Under the pieces are notes generated by a model, which saw only the letters and a list, made by a program, of their open reading frames with translations, did not search any database and was not told the DNA's origin. A DNA stretch of 64,000 nt from Acidimicrobiales bacterium (GTDB lineage Bacteria; Actinomycetota; Acidimicrobiia; Acidimicrobiales; Iamiaceae): contig JAOBWM010000063.1 of the NCBI GenBank assembly GCA_025463365.1, forward strand, positions 1 to 64,000, written 5' to 3'. This document shows positions 27,801 through 35,794 of this stretch, one piece after another. Position numbers and translations under genes: made by a program. Numbering within the stretch: position 1 is the stretch's first letter; every line of letters begins with the position of its first letter.

Positions 27801-29456
27801 GAACCAGAACGTGCAGTCGTCAACCGGATCGACCGTCACGCTGGCGTAGTCGCCCCAGCGGGTGAGCGAGTTGCTGTTCTGGACGCCGCCGCCGGCCTGG
27901 AGGGTGGCCTCGGTCTGGGTCATCGTGCCGAGGGGGTCGCCGGCCAGGCGGCCGACAGCCATGACGGAGGGCTTGGTCACCGAGCTCGAGAGCGAGTAGC
28001 CGAGCGCGATGTTGCCCGCTTGGTCCATGGCCGCGGAGCCCATCCACCGGTAGCTGTTGTCGGGCGCATAGGTGCCCTGCTGGTACACGACGGGGCTGCC
28101 ACCGGACATCCGGAACTCGTACCAGCGGATGCCGGTGCCGGTACCGGCGGTGACGCTGTGGGTCACCACCATCGACTCGTGGTCGCCGAAGTTGCGGTAC
28201 GCGTAGCGGTTCATCAGGCGGTCGGCCAGGGAATCGAGCTTCTGGGTCGTACCGGGCTGGACCACGCAGGTTCCGCCGTTGCACGCCGGGGAGTACGACG
28301 CCACCGTCAGGTTGGTCGGGCCGGTGAAGGTGGAGTTGGCGGGGGTGGTCCAGTCGACGTGGAACTTCCAGGTGGCCATCGTCGTGCTCGTGAGCCCGAG
28401 ACCAACGATCGGGTTCGGCGCGTTGAGCGGCGGAGCCGTGGCTGAGTCGACATCCCCGGGGAGGAGGCCGCCGTAGGAGGAACTGGTGTCGAAGCACTGC
28501 TGGGTGGCCGCGAGGCCGGCCATCATCTTCGCCCGGTCCATGGCGCAGACCTTCGTGCCCGCGAACGCCGATGTCGTGAACATGTTGTAGGTCACGTAGT
28601 AGGCGTCCGGCCAGATGCCCATCTTCGGGTAGTCGGGGAAGTTCGAGTACTGGAACGAATACCGGTAGTAGGCGCCGGTGGGGTCGCTGGTCTGGGAGAC
28701 CGCGATGCACTCGTAGTACGGGCCCACCTTGGCCGACGCGTTGGCGAACTGGCTGATGATCCAGCGGGCGGCGAGGCGGTCGTAGCGCACGATGCCGTCG
28801 CCGTCGTCGTCGGTCTGGCAGTGGCCACCGAAGCCGCTCCAGAGGGTGTTGGTGGCCGCCGGCCCGTAGACCGGGGTGCCCGACTTGTTCATGATGGCGA
28901 AGGCGCTGTTGACGATCTCGACCAGGTGGTTCGGACCGATGGCGGAGTTGGTGTCGGGTGGGGCCGAATTGACGGTGAACGAACCGGCCGGGCCGGAGAA
29001 CCCCGCGCCCACGCCAAGGACGTTGGTACCAAGCGTCACCGACGACCGGGTGACCGGTCCCTTGCGCTGGAGCGCCCCGTCGGGAGCGCCGCCCTTCGGG
29101 TGGGGCAGGAACTCGTCGCGGCTGGTGCCGCCCTCGCCGGTGGTCTTGGGCGGTCGCACGGGCGCGATGTCGCGAAGCGGCGGCGACGTGTCGTTGTGGA
29201 CCGAGCCCGGGAGGGTCTTACCACCCGGCGCATGCCCCTTCTCGCCGTCGCGACCGCGCTCGGACTCGACACCGGTGCTGGCGGCGCCGCGGCTCCCCGC
29301 CTCGCGCTCTCGCTCCGCCTGGCTCTGCTTGGCCCTCGTCGTGGCGGCCGGCTTGGCCGCCGAGGTCGACCCGCTGGGCGACGATGAACAGGCCGCTGCC
29401 CCCAAGGCGATGATGAGGGAGAACCCCACGAACCAACGACGATGCGCGCCCGGCAT
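24843..29456 (-). CDS. Large lipoprotein with ten fibronectin type III repeats
   Basis: A 1537-residue cell-surface protein. The signal peptide ends in lipobox LGAAAC, so it is lipid-anchored. Residues of about 130-570 form a domain of unknown family with Cys pairs (VGPYYECIAVSQT, PACNGGTC, DDCTFWFSTEY) resembling large secreted hydrolase-like or propeller proteins. Ten consecutive fibronectin type III repeats of about 92 residues fill the rest (each with ITGYVVTPY and GLTNGTTYTF patterns). ATG at 29456 has GAGGGGGG six bases upstream, better than ATG 29471. Likely roles are adhesion or polymer binding. Confidence 0.8.
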   Translation of the reverse strand: MPGAHRRWFVGFSLIIALGAAACSSSPSGSTSAAKPAATTRAKQSQAEREREAGSRGAASTGVESERGRDGEKGHAPGGKTLPGSVHNDTSPPLRDIAPVRPPKTTGEGGTSRDEFLPHPKGGAPDGALQRKGPVTRSSVTLGTNVLGVGAGFSGPAGSFTVNSAPPDTNSAIGPNHLVEIVNSAFAIMNKSGTPVYGPAATNTLWSGFGGHCQTDDDGDGIVRYDRLAARWIISQFANASAKVGPYYECIAVSQTSDPTGAYYRYSFQYSNFPDYPKMGIWPDAYYVTYNMFTTSAFAGTKVCAMDRAKMMAGLAATQQCFDTSSSYGGLLPGDVDSATAPPLNAPNPIVGLGLTSTTMATWKFHVDWTTPANSTFTGPTNLTVASYSPACNGGTCVVQPGTTQKLDSLADRLMNRYAYRNFGDHESMVVTHSVTAGTGTGIRWYEFRMSGGSPVVYQQGTYAPDNSYRWMGSAAMDQAGNIALGYSLSSSVTKPSVMAVGRLAGDPLGTMTQTEATLQAGGGVQNSNSLTRWGDYASVTVDPVDDCTFWFSTEYLPSNGSFNWATRNASFQLSGCIKAAPGAPTIGTATPGDAQAGLTWTAPASDGGSAITGYVVTPYVGAVAQATQTFNSTATSQTVTGLTNGTSYTFKVAAINAIGTGGQSAASNAVTPASAPGKPTNVSAVGGNAKATVSWEAPVSDGGSPLTGYSLRATSFGNPDVTADFDTSATTRALTGLTNGTTYNIIVSATNVVGSTDSDPSADVTPVATTVAGTPTGVSATAGVHQASVSWTAPADDGGTSLTGYVVTPYLGAVAQPASLFDASVTTRTVTGLTDGATYTFTVSATNAVGTGAESGPSSSVTLPDVPSAPAVTKAIPGNGSATVTWTAPASTGGAAITGYVVTPYISGAAQAQVVFNSTAKTQTVTGLTNGTTYTFRVAAKNAVGAGAESPDSGSVTAGSPLAPGFQTSQPGNATAKVAWTTPGNNGSSITGYRITPYIGTTPQAPQTFNTTATSDVVTGLANGTTYSFGVAAINGNGVGIEAVTTPIIVGTPTGPGFPTAVPGTTTARLTWAASVANGAPLQGYIVTPYIGSVAQTPVTFNSTSTVQVLTGFTVGTSYSFKIAAFNSIGTGPQSQTGVIIEGTPANPAFQSAMPGNTTANVIYLIPAANAAPLTSYTVWPVQGSTVLAPQVFNTPASQQLTVSGLTNGTTYSFRVAATNSVGTGPYATTNTVVVGAPTSPGFPSSQPGNGTAKVAWLAAGANGSPITSHVITPYIGTVAQTPQTFNNANLNDIVTGLTSGTTYTFKISAVNAMGASPPSTTTAIKVGTPTSPGFPNGAPLDSSAKVAFQASVANGSPITGYVVTPVKGTTVMTPQTFNNTNTAQIVTGLVNGTTYTFRIAGINAVGAGPYGTTGAVKVGLPSAPTGVTATAGTGQATVSWTAPAANGSPISGYVVTPYIGGVAQSAQTFHSTATSQAVTGLTSGSSYTFKVAAINDVGTGAQSSGSAATAPIGGPTKQATVRTASANERWYAPRW

Positions 29457-29527
29457 GCAATCCCCCCTCATGACCGCCGAACCAGACCGAAATGTACCAG
29501 TTGTACAGGTCGTCCGGCCACGTTTGT

Positions 29528-29724
29528 GGCGCTGTTCGTCGCGATGACGGGACGCGAGGCGCGCTGGTGGTCAACAGCACCACTCGACGAGCACCAACCC
29601 CACGATGTCCGTCCAGACCACCGCGCCGGCGCCTGCGATCCGCTCCACGTCCTGTCGACGCCGGTGCGGATCTACGACTCGCGGCCCGACACGTCTCTCG
29701 CGATCGGCTCGAAGACCAAGCTCG
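29528..29724 (+). pseudogene. Deleted copy of part of the gene at 23460
   Basis: This stretch nearly repeats bases of about 24149-24266 joined directly to 24454-24530 of the surface-protein gene, with scattered substitutions. The join falls on a shared CGC, so 187 bp present in the intact gene are missing. It lacks a start and its frame is broken. The flanking 29457-29814 gap holds nothing else except the upstream region of the fibronectin lipoprotein. Confidence 0.7.
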
Positions 29725-29814
29725 ACGGTTCCGAGCAGACCAGCTCGTCCAAACCCGCCCGCCGCGGGACGTTCGACCCTGGTCCGATGAGCCCGCGTGG
29801 GTGAGAGTGCAGTC

Positions 29815-30480
29815 ATGGACGACGTCACCAGCCCGATCGGGGTGTTCCTGCTCGATGATCACGAGATCGTCCGGAGAGGCCTGAGTGACCTGATCGAGGG
29901 TGAACCCGACCTCCACGTCGTCGGTGAGGCCGGATCCGTCGAGGAGGCGCTGCGGCGCATCCCCGCGTGCCAGCCCCAGGTCGCGGTGCTCGACGTGCAA
30001 CTCGGCGACGGATCAGGCATCGAGGTGTGCCGCGACGTCCGCGCCGCGCACCCCAAGATCGCGTGCGTGATGTTGACGTCGTATGCCGACGACGAGGCGC
30101 TGCTCGACAGCGTCGTGGCTGGAGCAGCCGGCTACGTGCTCAAGCAGGTGCGGGGCAACGACCTGCTCGACGCCATCCGCCGCGTCGCCGACGGCCAGTC
30201 GCTCCTCGACCCTGCGGTCACCGCACGCGTCATCGAACGCCTGCGACGCGGACCCCGGGAGGACCACCGCTTGGCGCTGCTGACCGCCAGGGAGCGCGAG
30301 ATCCTCGAGCTCGTGGCGGACGGGCTCACCAACCGCCAGATCGGCGAGTCGTTGCACCTCGCCGAGAAGACCGTCAAGAACAACGTCTCGAACGTGCTCA
30401 TGAAGATGGGGATGCAGCGCCGCACCCAGGCCGCGGTCTACGCCGCGCAGCACTCCGACCGGCGATCCTGCGAGAGCTGA
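29815..30480 (+). CDS. DevR/NarL-type response regulator
   Basis: A 221-residue regulator. The receiver has FLLDDHE, phospho-acceptor Asp in VAVLDVQLGDGSG, Thr in MLTSYADD and Lys in VLKQVRG; the LuxR-type output is LTAREREILELVADGLTNRQ and AEKTVKNNVSNVL. The arrangement is that of mycobacterial DevR/DosR. A GAF-containing histidine kinase is encoded convergently next door and is its likely partner, by analogy with DevS. Confidence 0.85.
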   Translation: MDDVTSPIGVFLLDDHEIVRRGLSDLIEGEPDLHVVGEAGSVEEALRRIPACQPQVAVLDVQLGDGSGIEVCRDVRAAHPKIACVMLTSYADDEALLDSVVAGAAGYVLKQVRGNDLLDAIRRVADGQSLLDPAVTARVIERLRRGPREDHRLALLTAREREILELVADGLTNRQIGESLHLAEKTVKNNVSNVLMKMGMQRRTQAAVYAAQHSDRRSCES

Positions 30481-30499
30481 TCGGCGACGTTCCTCGAGC

Positions 30500-31645
30500 T
30501 CAGGGCTCGGACCCGAGCGCGAGCGGCACCCGCCAGTGCAGGCGGCTCCCGCCTCCCGGAGCGCCTTCGAGCAGCGACGTCCCGCCCAGCTCTTCGGCGC
30601 GCGAGGCCAGGTTGGCAAGCCCTCGCCCGCTGGATCGGGCGGGGCCAGGCCCGGGACCAGAGTCGGTGACGACGACCTCGAGCCAGCCGGCCGCGATCGT
30701 CACGGCGACCATGGCCTTCGACGAAGGCGCGTGGTGGGCGACGTTGGACAGGGCTTCGCGGACCACCGCAAGGAGGTGTCGCGCCTCCTCGGGACCGAGC
30801 ACCGTGTCGATCGGACCGTCGAAGCGGAAGCTGGGTGGCTTCCCGATCGCCTCGGTGAGCTCCTCCCCCAACCGGAGCAGCGCGCGCCGGGGTCCGCGTT
30901 CGACGACGTCGGCCCGTTGGAGGTCGAAGATCGACGTCCGGATCTCGCGCACGGTCTCGTCCAGGTCGTCGACCGCGGTCTCCACGCGGGCCCGGATGTC
31001 GGGCTGGTCGATCAACCGGGTCGCGGCCTGGAGCGAGAGGCCGGTGGCGAACAACCGCTGGATGACCGTGTCGTGGAGGTCACGGGCGATCCGCTCGCGG
31101 TCGCGGATGAGGTCGAGGTCTCGGGCCCGTTCGTGCAACCGTGCGTTGTCGATGGCGATGGCAGCGGCCTTGGCAAGACCCGAGGCCATCTCTTCGTCGA
31201 CCTCGGTGAACTCCTCGCCATCCGCCTTGTCGGTCAGGTAGAGGTTCCCGTAGATCTCCCCACGCACGAACAGGGGGACGCCAAGGAACGACGTCATCGG
31301 CGGGTGACCCGGCGGGAACCCGTAGCTGTCGGGATGCTGGGCCAGGTCCGGGAGCCGGATGGCGACCGGTTCCACGATGAGGAGGCCAAGGATCCCGTGG
31401 CCGCGCGGGAGCTCTCCGATCCGCTCGCGCTGCTCGTCGGTCAACCCGACCGTGACGAAGTCGACCAGGTGCGTGCCGGACGGGTCGAGCACACCGAGTG
31501 CGCCGTAGGTCGCTCCGATGAGCTCCACCGCCGTCTCCACGATCCGCTCGAGCACGACGCTGAGCTCGAGCCCGCTTCCGACGCCGACCACGGCACCAAG
31601 CAGCCGCCGGAGCTGTTCCGCCCCCGTGTGACCCAGCCCTTGCAC
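30500..31645 (-). CDS. GAF-domain histidine kinase, DevS-like
   Basis: A 381-residue soluble kinase. One GAF domain (residues of about 20-170; ATYGALGVLD, SFLGVPLFVRGEIYGNLYLTDK) is followed by the HisKA_3 box with phospho-acceptor His (RIARDLHDTVIQRLFATGL) and an HATPase (EALSNVAHHAPSS, GRGLANLASRAEELGG). Mycobacterial DevS has two GAF domains and binds haem in the first; whether this single GAF binds haem is unknown. The start is GTG at 31645. It converges with the DevR-type regulator, leaving 19 bases between them. Confidence 0.85.
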   Translation of the reverse strand: MQGLGHTGAEQLRRLLGAVVGVGSGLELSVVLERIVETAVELIGATYGALGVLDPSGTHLVDFVTVGLTDEQRERIGELPRGHGILGLLIVEPVAIRLPDLAQHPDSYGFPPGHPPMTSFLGVPLFVRGEIYGNLYLTDKADGEEFTEVDEEMASGLAKAAAIAIDNARLHERARDLDLIRDRERIARDLHDTVIQRLFATGLSLQAATRLIDQPDIRARVETAVDDLDETVREIRTSIFDLQRADVVERGPRRALLRLGEELTEAIGKPPSFRFDGPIDTVLGPEEARHLLAVVREALSNVAHHAPSSKAMVAVTIAAGWLEVVVTDSGPGPGPARSSGRGLANLASRAEELGGTSLLEGAPGGGSRLHWRVPLALGSEP

Positions 31646-31764
31646 GGGAGCGACCCTACGCCGGGCACTGTGGCGGGACCTTCGGCCCTGCCCCGTTCAC
31701 GCCCCCAACCGTACGGTCGAGCAGAGCAGATCGACCGATCGGCTCAGAGCGATCGGACACCACC

Positions 31765-32421
31765 ATGAGCACCCAGACGATGGAACGGACCCAACCGGCC
31801 GAGACCACCGACAATGACCTGTTCCGGCTCCCGCGCCGCAAGGTCGACGAGATCCTGATCGGCTTCGGGATCGTCGCAGCGGTCGTCCTGGTCGTCGCCG
31901 GGGGACTGCTCACGTGGGGTTCGAGCTTCTCGAGCGACTACGTCCACAAGGAGCTCGCCTCCCAGAACGTCTTCTTCCCCGGCGCGACCGCCCTGAAGGC
32001 CGAGGGCCGCTCCGATCTCGTGGGCCACGCCGGCGACCAGGTCACCACCGGCAGCGAGGCCCAGGTCTACGCCGGTTACATCGCCGGCCACCTCGAGGGA
32101 ATCGCCGGCGGCAAGACCTACTCCCAGATCGATGACCGCGGTGCCGCCACCGCCGTCACCGACGCCCAGGCCGCCGGAGCCAGCAAGGCCAAGGTCGCCA
32201 CGCTGCAGGCCACCGCCGACGGCCTCAAGGCCCAGCGCGACACGCTGTTCAAGGGCGAGACGCTGCGAGGCCTCCTCCTGTCCGCCTACGCCTGGTCGAC
32301 CATCGGAACCATCGCCGGCATCGCCAGCATCGTCACCTTCATCGCCGCCGCCTCGATGGCTCTCCTCACCGCAGCCGGCGTCGTCCACCTCCGCCGCACC
32401 ACCCACCGAGCCATCGCCTGA
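31765..32421 (+). CDS. Two-helix membrane protein of unknown function
   Basis: A 218-residue protein with one helix near the N-terminus (ILIGFGIVAAVVLVVAGG), a soluble external part of about 100 residues rich in Ala, Gly and Lys, and a second helix (IAGIASIVTFIAAASMALLT) near the C-terminus. Similar proteins of unknown function occur in many actinobacteria. It ends before a strong bidirectional terminator-like palindrome. Confidence 0.6.
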   Translation: MSTQTMERTQPAETTDNDLFRLPRRKVDEILIGFGIVAAVVLVVAGGLLTWGSSFSSDYVHKELASQNVFFPGATALKAEGRSDLVGHAGDQVTTGSEAQVYAGYIAGHLEGIAGGKTYSQIDDRGAATAVTDAQAAGASKAKVATLQATADGLKAQRDTLFKGETLRGLLLSAYAWSTIGTIAGIASIVTFIAAASMALLTAAGVVHLRRTTHRAIA

Positions 32422-32446
32422 CCGAAACGATGACCGAAGGCGGACA

Positions 32447-32478
32447 GCGAGTGCCGGGCCTGCAGGCCCGGCACTCGC
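32447..32478. terminator. Perfect 32-bp palindrome, probable bidirectional terminator
   Basis: GCGAGTGCCGGGCCTG is followed at once by its exact reverse complement. It lies between converging genes (the membrane protein and cobF), the usual place of a terminator. No T-run follows on either side, so it could be a Rho-aided stop. Confidence 0.55.
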
Positions 32479-32553
32479 CGCGCCCGAGTCAGGGCTCGCC
32501 GGAGTTCGTCGCAACCAGCTCGTGGTCCCACTGGGTCGCCTGGCCGAACCGGA

Positions 32554-33330
32554 TCAAACCCTCGAGGCTCCACCCAGCTGGTCGTTTCGTCGGATCAAGT
32601 ACGTATCCATGATCCAGCCGTGCCGCTCCCGAGCGTCCGCTCGTGCACGGATGATGTCGTCACGCACGTCGGCAACGACGCCCTCGATGAGCATCTCGCT
32701 GGTCGTGCCCAGGTAGGCACCCCAGTAGATGTGGTCAAGGTCGGGCAGGGTCATGAAAGCCGCCGCCCCATCGAGCATGACGACCAGGTCGCAGCCCTCG
32801 GGCACCTCGCCAGCGGCGAGTCGACGGCCTGTGGTGATCTGTACTGGTCGGCCGATGCGGTTGAGGGGGATCCGGTGTCGAGCGGTGAGTGCCTGGATGC
32901 TGCTGATTCCTGGCACCACCACGATCTCGAGACCGGGGACCTGGAGAGCGACGTCGGTGGCGACGCGCAAGGTGCTGTCGAAGAGTGCCGGGTCCCCCCA
33001 GACGAGGAAGGCGCCGACACCGTCCGATGCAAGCTCTGCGTGGACTGCCGCTGCGAGGAGCTCCGCCCGGCGCTGGTGCCAGTCGCGCACGGCGGCGCCA
33101 TAATCGGCGGGGTGGCGGTCACGCTCTGGGTCGGGTAGCCGGACCGTCCGGTACCCCTCATCAGGGCGGTGTCGGCGACACACCGCTTCGCGGAACTGGC
33201 TGAGATCGTGGCGCTCGGGGCCTTTGTCGACCACGAAGAAGACGTCGACGCGCTGCAGGGCGTCGACGGCCTCGAGGGTGATCTGGTCCGGGTGGCCAGC
33301 GCCGATCCCGATGAGGACGAGCTCCGTCAC
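32554..33330 (-). CDS. cobF: Precorrin-6A synthase (deacetylating)
   Basis: A 258-residue SAM methyltransferase of the aerobic cobalamin route: it methylates C1 of precorrin-5 and releases acetate. The TP-methylase motifs are GIGAGHPDQITLEA, GDPALFDSTLRV and VPGISSIQALTA, and the long family-specific C-terminus includes YWGAYLGTTSEML. CobF occurs only in the oxygen-dependent pathway. The GTG start overlaps the stop of the micro-ORF upstream (GTGA). It is the last gene of the minus-strand cob operon. Confidence 0.9.
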   Translation of the reverse strand: MTELVLIGIGAGHPDQITLEAVDALQRVDVFFVVDKGPERHDLSQFREAVCRRHRPDEGYRTVRLPDPERDRHPADYGAAVRDWHQRRAELLAAAVHAELASDGVGAFLVWGDPALFDSTLRVATDVALQVPGLEIVVVPGISSIQALTARHRIPLNRIGRPVQITTGRRLAAGEVPEGCDLVVMLDGAAAFMTLPDLDHIYWGAYLGTTSEMLIEGVVADVRDDIIRARADARERHGWIMDTYLIRRNDQLGGASRV

Positions 33331-33422
33331 AGGCCGACGTCGGCCTGGGCAAGCGGGCGAGAGGCCCGGACCGTGATCAGATCGGGGTCCCGGGGGCCGG
33401 CACCAGCGAGGTCGACCGTCAC
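33327..33422 (-). pseudogene. 31-codon vestige of a uroporphyrinogen methyltransferase-like gene
   Basis: Reads MTVDLAGAGPRDPDLITVR and ends ADVGL-stop. This matches the first beta strand and SAM loop of CobA/SUMT-type methyltransferases (usually VGAGPGDPDLLT), then stops. It overlaps cobE by four bases (GTGA) and cobF by four bases (GTGA), so it sits in the operon like a normal gene. Either an internal deletion removed the rest of a cobA-like gene or a tiny peptide is made. No intact CobA is in this window. Confidence 0.5.
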
Positions 33423-33796
33423 GGCGGGGTCACCCGGGCAGAAGCCACCGCTACCGCGGCAGTGGCATGGGGCGATCGCTGGGTGGCCACCACAAGCGCG
33501 GCCCCCGGCCCCGCCCCCTCGAGGGCGCAGCCTTCGGCCACCCGGGCGTCGAACCGCGGTACACGGCCGAGCGTCCGGATGGCGCGGTGCTTGTCGACCA
33601 GGGTGGCATCGTCGATCGACATGATCGGAGGCCCGAGCGAGACGCGGCGGTCCCCGGCGAACACCTCGCGGGTGGACACCACCGAGACCGACCAAAGGTC
33701 ATACCCAGCCCGGGCCAGCGTTCGGCACGCCAGATCGAGCACCTCGGACCGCGTGGCTCCCGACGACAGGCCCAGGCCGAGCGACACGCGACTCAC
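33419..33796 (-). CDS. cobE: Cobalamin biosynthesis protein CobE (CbiG C-terminal domain)
   Basis: A 125-residue protein equal to the C-terminal domain of CbiG: SLGLGLSSGATRSEVLDL at the start, PRFDARVAEGCAL in the middle and ATAAVAVASARVTPP at the end. CobE is needed in aerobic cobalamin synthesis in Paracoccus/Pseudomonas relatives; its exact step is unsettled. It starts at GTG 33796, overlapping the cobL stop, and overlaps the vestigial frame downstream. Confidence 0.8.
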   Translation of the reverse strand: MSRVSLGLGLSSGATRSEVLDLACRTLARAGYDLWSVSVVSTREVFAGDRRVSLGPPIMSIDDATLVDKHRAIRTLGRVPRFDARVAEGCALEGAGPGAALVVATQRSPHATAAVAVASARVTPP

Positions 33797-35016
33797 ATCG
33801 GCCCCCACGCGACGAACACCGGGTTCATGGGTTCCATGCGCACGCCAGAGGTGCCGAGCGCGACGCACCGGTCGACGCGTACCTGGATCAGGTTGCCGAG
33901 TCGCGCATGCGCGCCAATCGCACGGTCGAGCAACACGTAGGTGGCCACCACGGTCCCGCCGGGCCGTAGCCGGTCCAGGCACGCGTCGAGAACGTCGATA
34001 CCGCCGCCGCCGATGAAGACCCGGTCAGGGTCGGGCAAGCCGACCAGCGCATCCGGGGCCGACCCGACGACCACGCGCAGATCGACCTGATGATCCGTCG
34101 CGTTCTGTTCGATTCTGGTGGCATTGGAGGAATCGCGCTCGATGGCCCAGACCTCGAGCGCGGGGACGACCGCCGACGCCTCGATGCCCACCGATCCGCT
34201 CCCCGCGCCCACATCCCACAGCACCCCCGTGGCCGGCAGGCAGAGCTTGCCGAGCACGACGGCGCGCACTTCAGCCTTGGTGATCATCCCGTCGCGGTGG
34301 GCAAAGGCGCGCTCGGGGAGACCCCACGCGATGCTCGGGCCGGTCTCTGCGCCTTCGGATGAAAGGAGCACGACCACCGACAGAGGGTCGAAATCCCCAG
34401 CGGCCAGACCCGGCACATCGGTTCGCACCGATCGCTGGTCGGGTTCGCCGATGCGGCTCACGAGCACCACATCCCGGGCGATGCCCTGCTCGCAAAGGGC
34501 TCTGCCCAGCGCCTGTGGGCTGTTGACCGGGTCGGTCAGCACCGCAGCCTTGGTGGAGCGACGCACCGCACTGACGGCCAGCGACAGCGGGCGACCATGT
34601 GCGGAGATCACGGTGGCGTCGTCCCAGTTGGTGCCCGCCTGCGCGAACGCAAGGGCGACCGATGATGGGGCTGGGCGGATGCGAAGCGCGGCAGGGCCAA
34701 GCCGGCGGGCCAGAACGCGCACGATGCCGAAGAAGCCCGGGTCACCGGACGCGAGGACGCACACTCGTTGGCCGAGCGAGCGCCGCCGCTCGATGTGGTC
34801 GATGACGTCGTCGAGCGGTCCCGCCAGGTCGATCATCTCCGGCTCCGAGCAGAGCCGGTGAGGCCCAGCGGCCAGGGCGGCCCGTTGCCGACCCGATCCG
34901 ACCACCACATCGGCGTTGGCGATGGCGAGGCCCGCCTCGGCTCCGAAGACCTCGCCCCCGACCAGCCCAACCACCGAAACGGGGGGCAGCGTCGAGGTGG
35001 CGTCAACGAGCGGCAC
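33793..35016 (-). CDS. cobL: Precorrin-6Y C5,15-methyltransferase (decarboxylating)
   Basis: A 407-residue fusion of CbiE (residues of about 10-200; VVGLVGGEVFG, ASGDPGFFGIVRVLARRLG) and CbiT (about 215-400; WDVGAGSGSVGIEAS is the SAM site). It methylates C5 and C15 and decarboxylates the acetate at C12. GTG at 35016 gives a normal N-terminus and a 14-base overlap with cobM. It lies in the minus-strand operon between cobM and cobE. Confidence 0.9.
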   Translation of the reverse strand: MPLVDATSTLPPVSVVGLVGGEVFGAEAGLAIANADVVVGSGRQRAALAAGPHRLCSEPEMIDLAGPLDDVIDHIERRRSLGQRVCVLASGDPGFFGIVRVLARRLGPAALRIRPAPSSVALAFAQAGTNWDDATVISAHGRPLSLAVSAVRRSTKAAVLTDPVNSPQALGRALCEQGIARDVVLVSRIGEPDQRSVRTDVPGLAAGDFDPLSVVVLLSSEGAETGPSIAWGLPERAFAHRDGMITKAEVRAVVLGKLCLPATGVLWDVGAGSGSVGIEASAVVPALEVWAIERDSSNATRIEQNATDHQVDLRVVVGSAPDALVGLPDPDRVFIGGGGIDVLDACLDRLRPGGTVVATYVLLDRAIGAHARLGNLIQVRVDRCVALGTSGVRMEPMNPVFVAWGPM

Positions 35017-35794
35017 GGTCGCCCTCCGCTGAGGCAGCGCGAAACCTGGTGGCGTAGGCCGAGGCGTACACGTGGCTTCGACGCGGGGGATCGGCCACTG
35101 CCAGGGCTGGGCCGATGAGCAACATGGTGGCCGCGTCGAAGCCCGCCTCCGCGACGGCCTCCACCAAGCCGTCGAGCGTGGTGCGGACGATCTGCTCGTC
35201 GGCCCACGAAACCCGGTGGCCAGCCACCACCGGCGTCGCCGGGTCCAGCGCGGCCTCGCCGTGGACGAGTTCCTCGACCAGCTCGCGCACGTGCCCGATG
35301 GACAAGAACAGGGCAAGCGTGCCACCAGCCGCCGCCGCCGAAGCCAACGACTCGTTCGGTGGCATCGAGGCGCTGGTACGTCGGGCCATCCGGGTCATGA
35401 CGATCGTCTGCGACAGGCCGGGGACCGTGAGCTCGCACCCAGCAGCCGCCGCCGTTGCGGCCACCGAGGTCACGCCGGGGATGACCTCGAACTCGCGGTC
35501 GTTGGCGCGGCACCACGCCACCTGCTCGCCGATGGCGCTGTAGATCGACGTGTCGCCCGAGTGCAGCCGGACGATCGCTGCATCCTGGTGCGCGGCGTAC
35601 ACCGCACAGACCTCGTCGTGGGTCATCGTCTTGGAGTCGTGCACCACGACCCCGGGCGAGCAATGGTCCAGGAGCTCGGCGGGGACGAGCGACGCAGCCC
35701 AGACGACGACTCCGGCCTCTGAGAGGCGCTGCGCCCCCCGCAAGGTGATCAGGTCTGGCGCGCCCGGACCCGCGCCGACGAACGAGATCGTCAC
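35003..35794 (-). CDS. cobM: Precorrin-4 C11-methyltransferase
   Basis: A 263-residue TP-methylase that adds a methyl group at C11. Motifs: FVGAGPGAPDLITLRG, VRLHSGDTSIYSAIGEQ, VIPGVTSVAATAAAAG and VVAGHRVSWADEQIVRTTL, all typical of CobM/CbiF. The GTG start overlaps the stop of the ribbon-helix-helix fusion gene by four bases. Confidence 0.9.
   Translation of the reverse strand: MTISFVGAGPGAPDLITLRGAQRLSEAGVVVWAASLVPAELLDHCSPGVVVHDSKTMTHDEVCAVYAAHQDAAIVRLHSGDTSIYSAIGEQVAWCRANDREFEVIPGVTSVAATAAAAGCELTVPGLSQTIVMTRMARRTSASMPPNESLASAAAAGGTLALFLSIGHVRELVEELVHGEAALDPATPVVAGHRVSWADEQIVRTTLDGLVEAVAEAGFDAATMLLIGPALAVADPPRRSHVYASAYATRFRAASAEGDRAAR

Noticed and set aside
32447-32478. Considered as a regulator operator
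   Set aside because: It lies between converging genes, far from any start codon; a terminator is more likely.
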